NCBI GenBank assembly: GCA_905215645.1
Contig: CAJMQS010000057.1
Span: 1 to 12,381 of the forward strand
Origin: an uncultured bacterium
GTDB lineage: Bacteria; Bacillota; Negativicutes; Acidaminococcales; Acidaminococcaceae
Direction of reading: 5' to 3'
Length of the DNA stretch: 12,381 nucleotides
Shown here: piece by piece, positions 12,328-12,381 of the stretch
How positions within the stretch are numbered: position 1 is the first letter of the stretch
Layout: each line of letters begins with the position of its first letter
Notes under the pieces: generated by a model
What the model was told of the DNA's origin: nothing
The model's input: the letters and a program-made list of their open reading frames with translations, nothing else
The model's database searches: none
Program-made: the position numbers and the translations under genes

Positions 12328-12381
12328 TAAACCGTACCCCTTGTCAAGGACAGTTTTAAAAGTCATCGCCCCTGTTTTTGG

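Overview
The window is chromosomal DNA of a Firmicutes-type bacterium. Gene content and order match the SRP / ribosome-maturation cluster known from Bacillus and its relatives: ylxM-ffh-rpsP-khpA(ylqC)-ylqD-rimM-trmD-rplS-lepB-rbgA(ylqF)-rnhB-yraN. The coding DNA is GC-rich and uses CGG heavily for arginine. Together with the general look of the proteins this suggests a Negativicutes lineage, perhaps Acidaminococcaceae, but that placement is an inference and no rRNA is present to settle it. All genes lie on the + strand.

Layout. 1-296: an intergenic repeat element and the promoter of tkt. 297-2285: transketolase. 2286-2534: a second repeat element. 2535-4403: a compact thiD-thiE-unknown operon closed by a strong terminator. 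4414-4460: that terminator also carries the -35 box of the promoter for ylxM. 4469-8421: ylxM, ffh, rpsP, khpA, ylqD, rimM and trmD with gaps of 1-27 nt. 8422-8540: promoter and structured leader of rplS. 8541-9479: rplS, terminator, lepB. 9480-9905: a third repeat element and the rbgA promoter and leader. 9906-11608: rbgA-rnhB with an ATGA overlap. 11609-11859: a fourth element. 11860-12216: yraN. 12217-12381: the start of a fifth element that breaks off.

The genes work together in making and placing proteins. Ffh, with YlxM as its regulator-like partner, serves the signal recognition particle. LepB cuts the signal peptides of the exported proteins. RpsP, RplS, RimM and RbgA build the small and large ribosomal subunits, TrmD methylates tRNA, KhpA binds RNA and RnhB removes RNA from DNA. 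ThiD and ThiE make thiamine phosphate, the precursor of the cofactor that transketolase needs.

The most unusual content lies between the genes. Five copies of one repeat family sit at transcription-unit boundaries. A complete copy reads: hairpin with a GCTGTTGC/GCAACAGC stem (or a GAGCCG/CGGCTC stem), a run of 7-base words that each begin with GTC, a core with a palindrome and a second hairpin, the same kind of 7-base words inverted, then another hairpin. Each copy has its own word set, shared by its two ends, while the 7-base phase and the GTC anchor stay fixed. The internal hairpin stems change in a compensating way between copies. I do not recognise this as a named repeat family.
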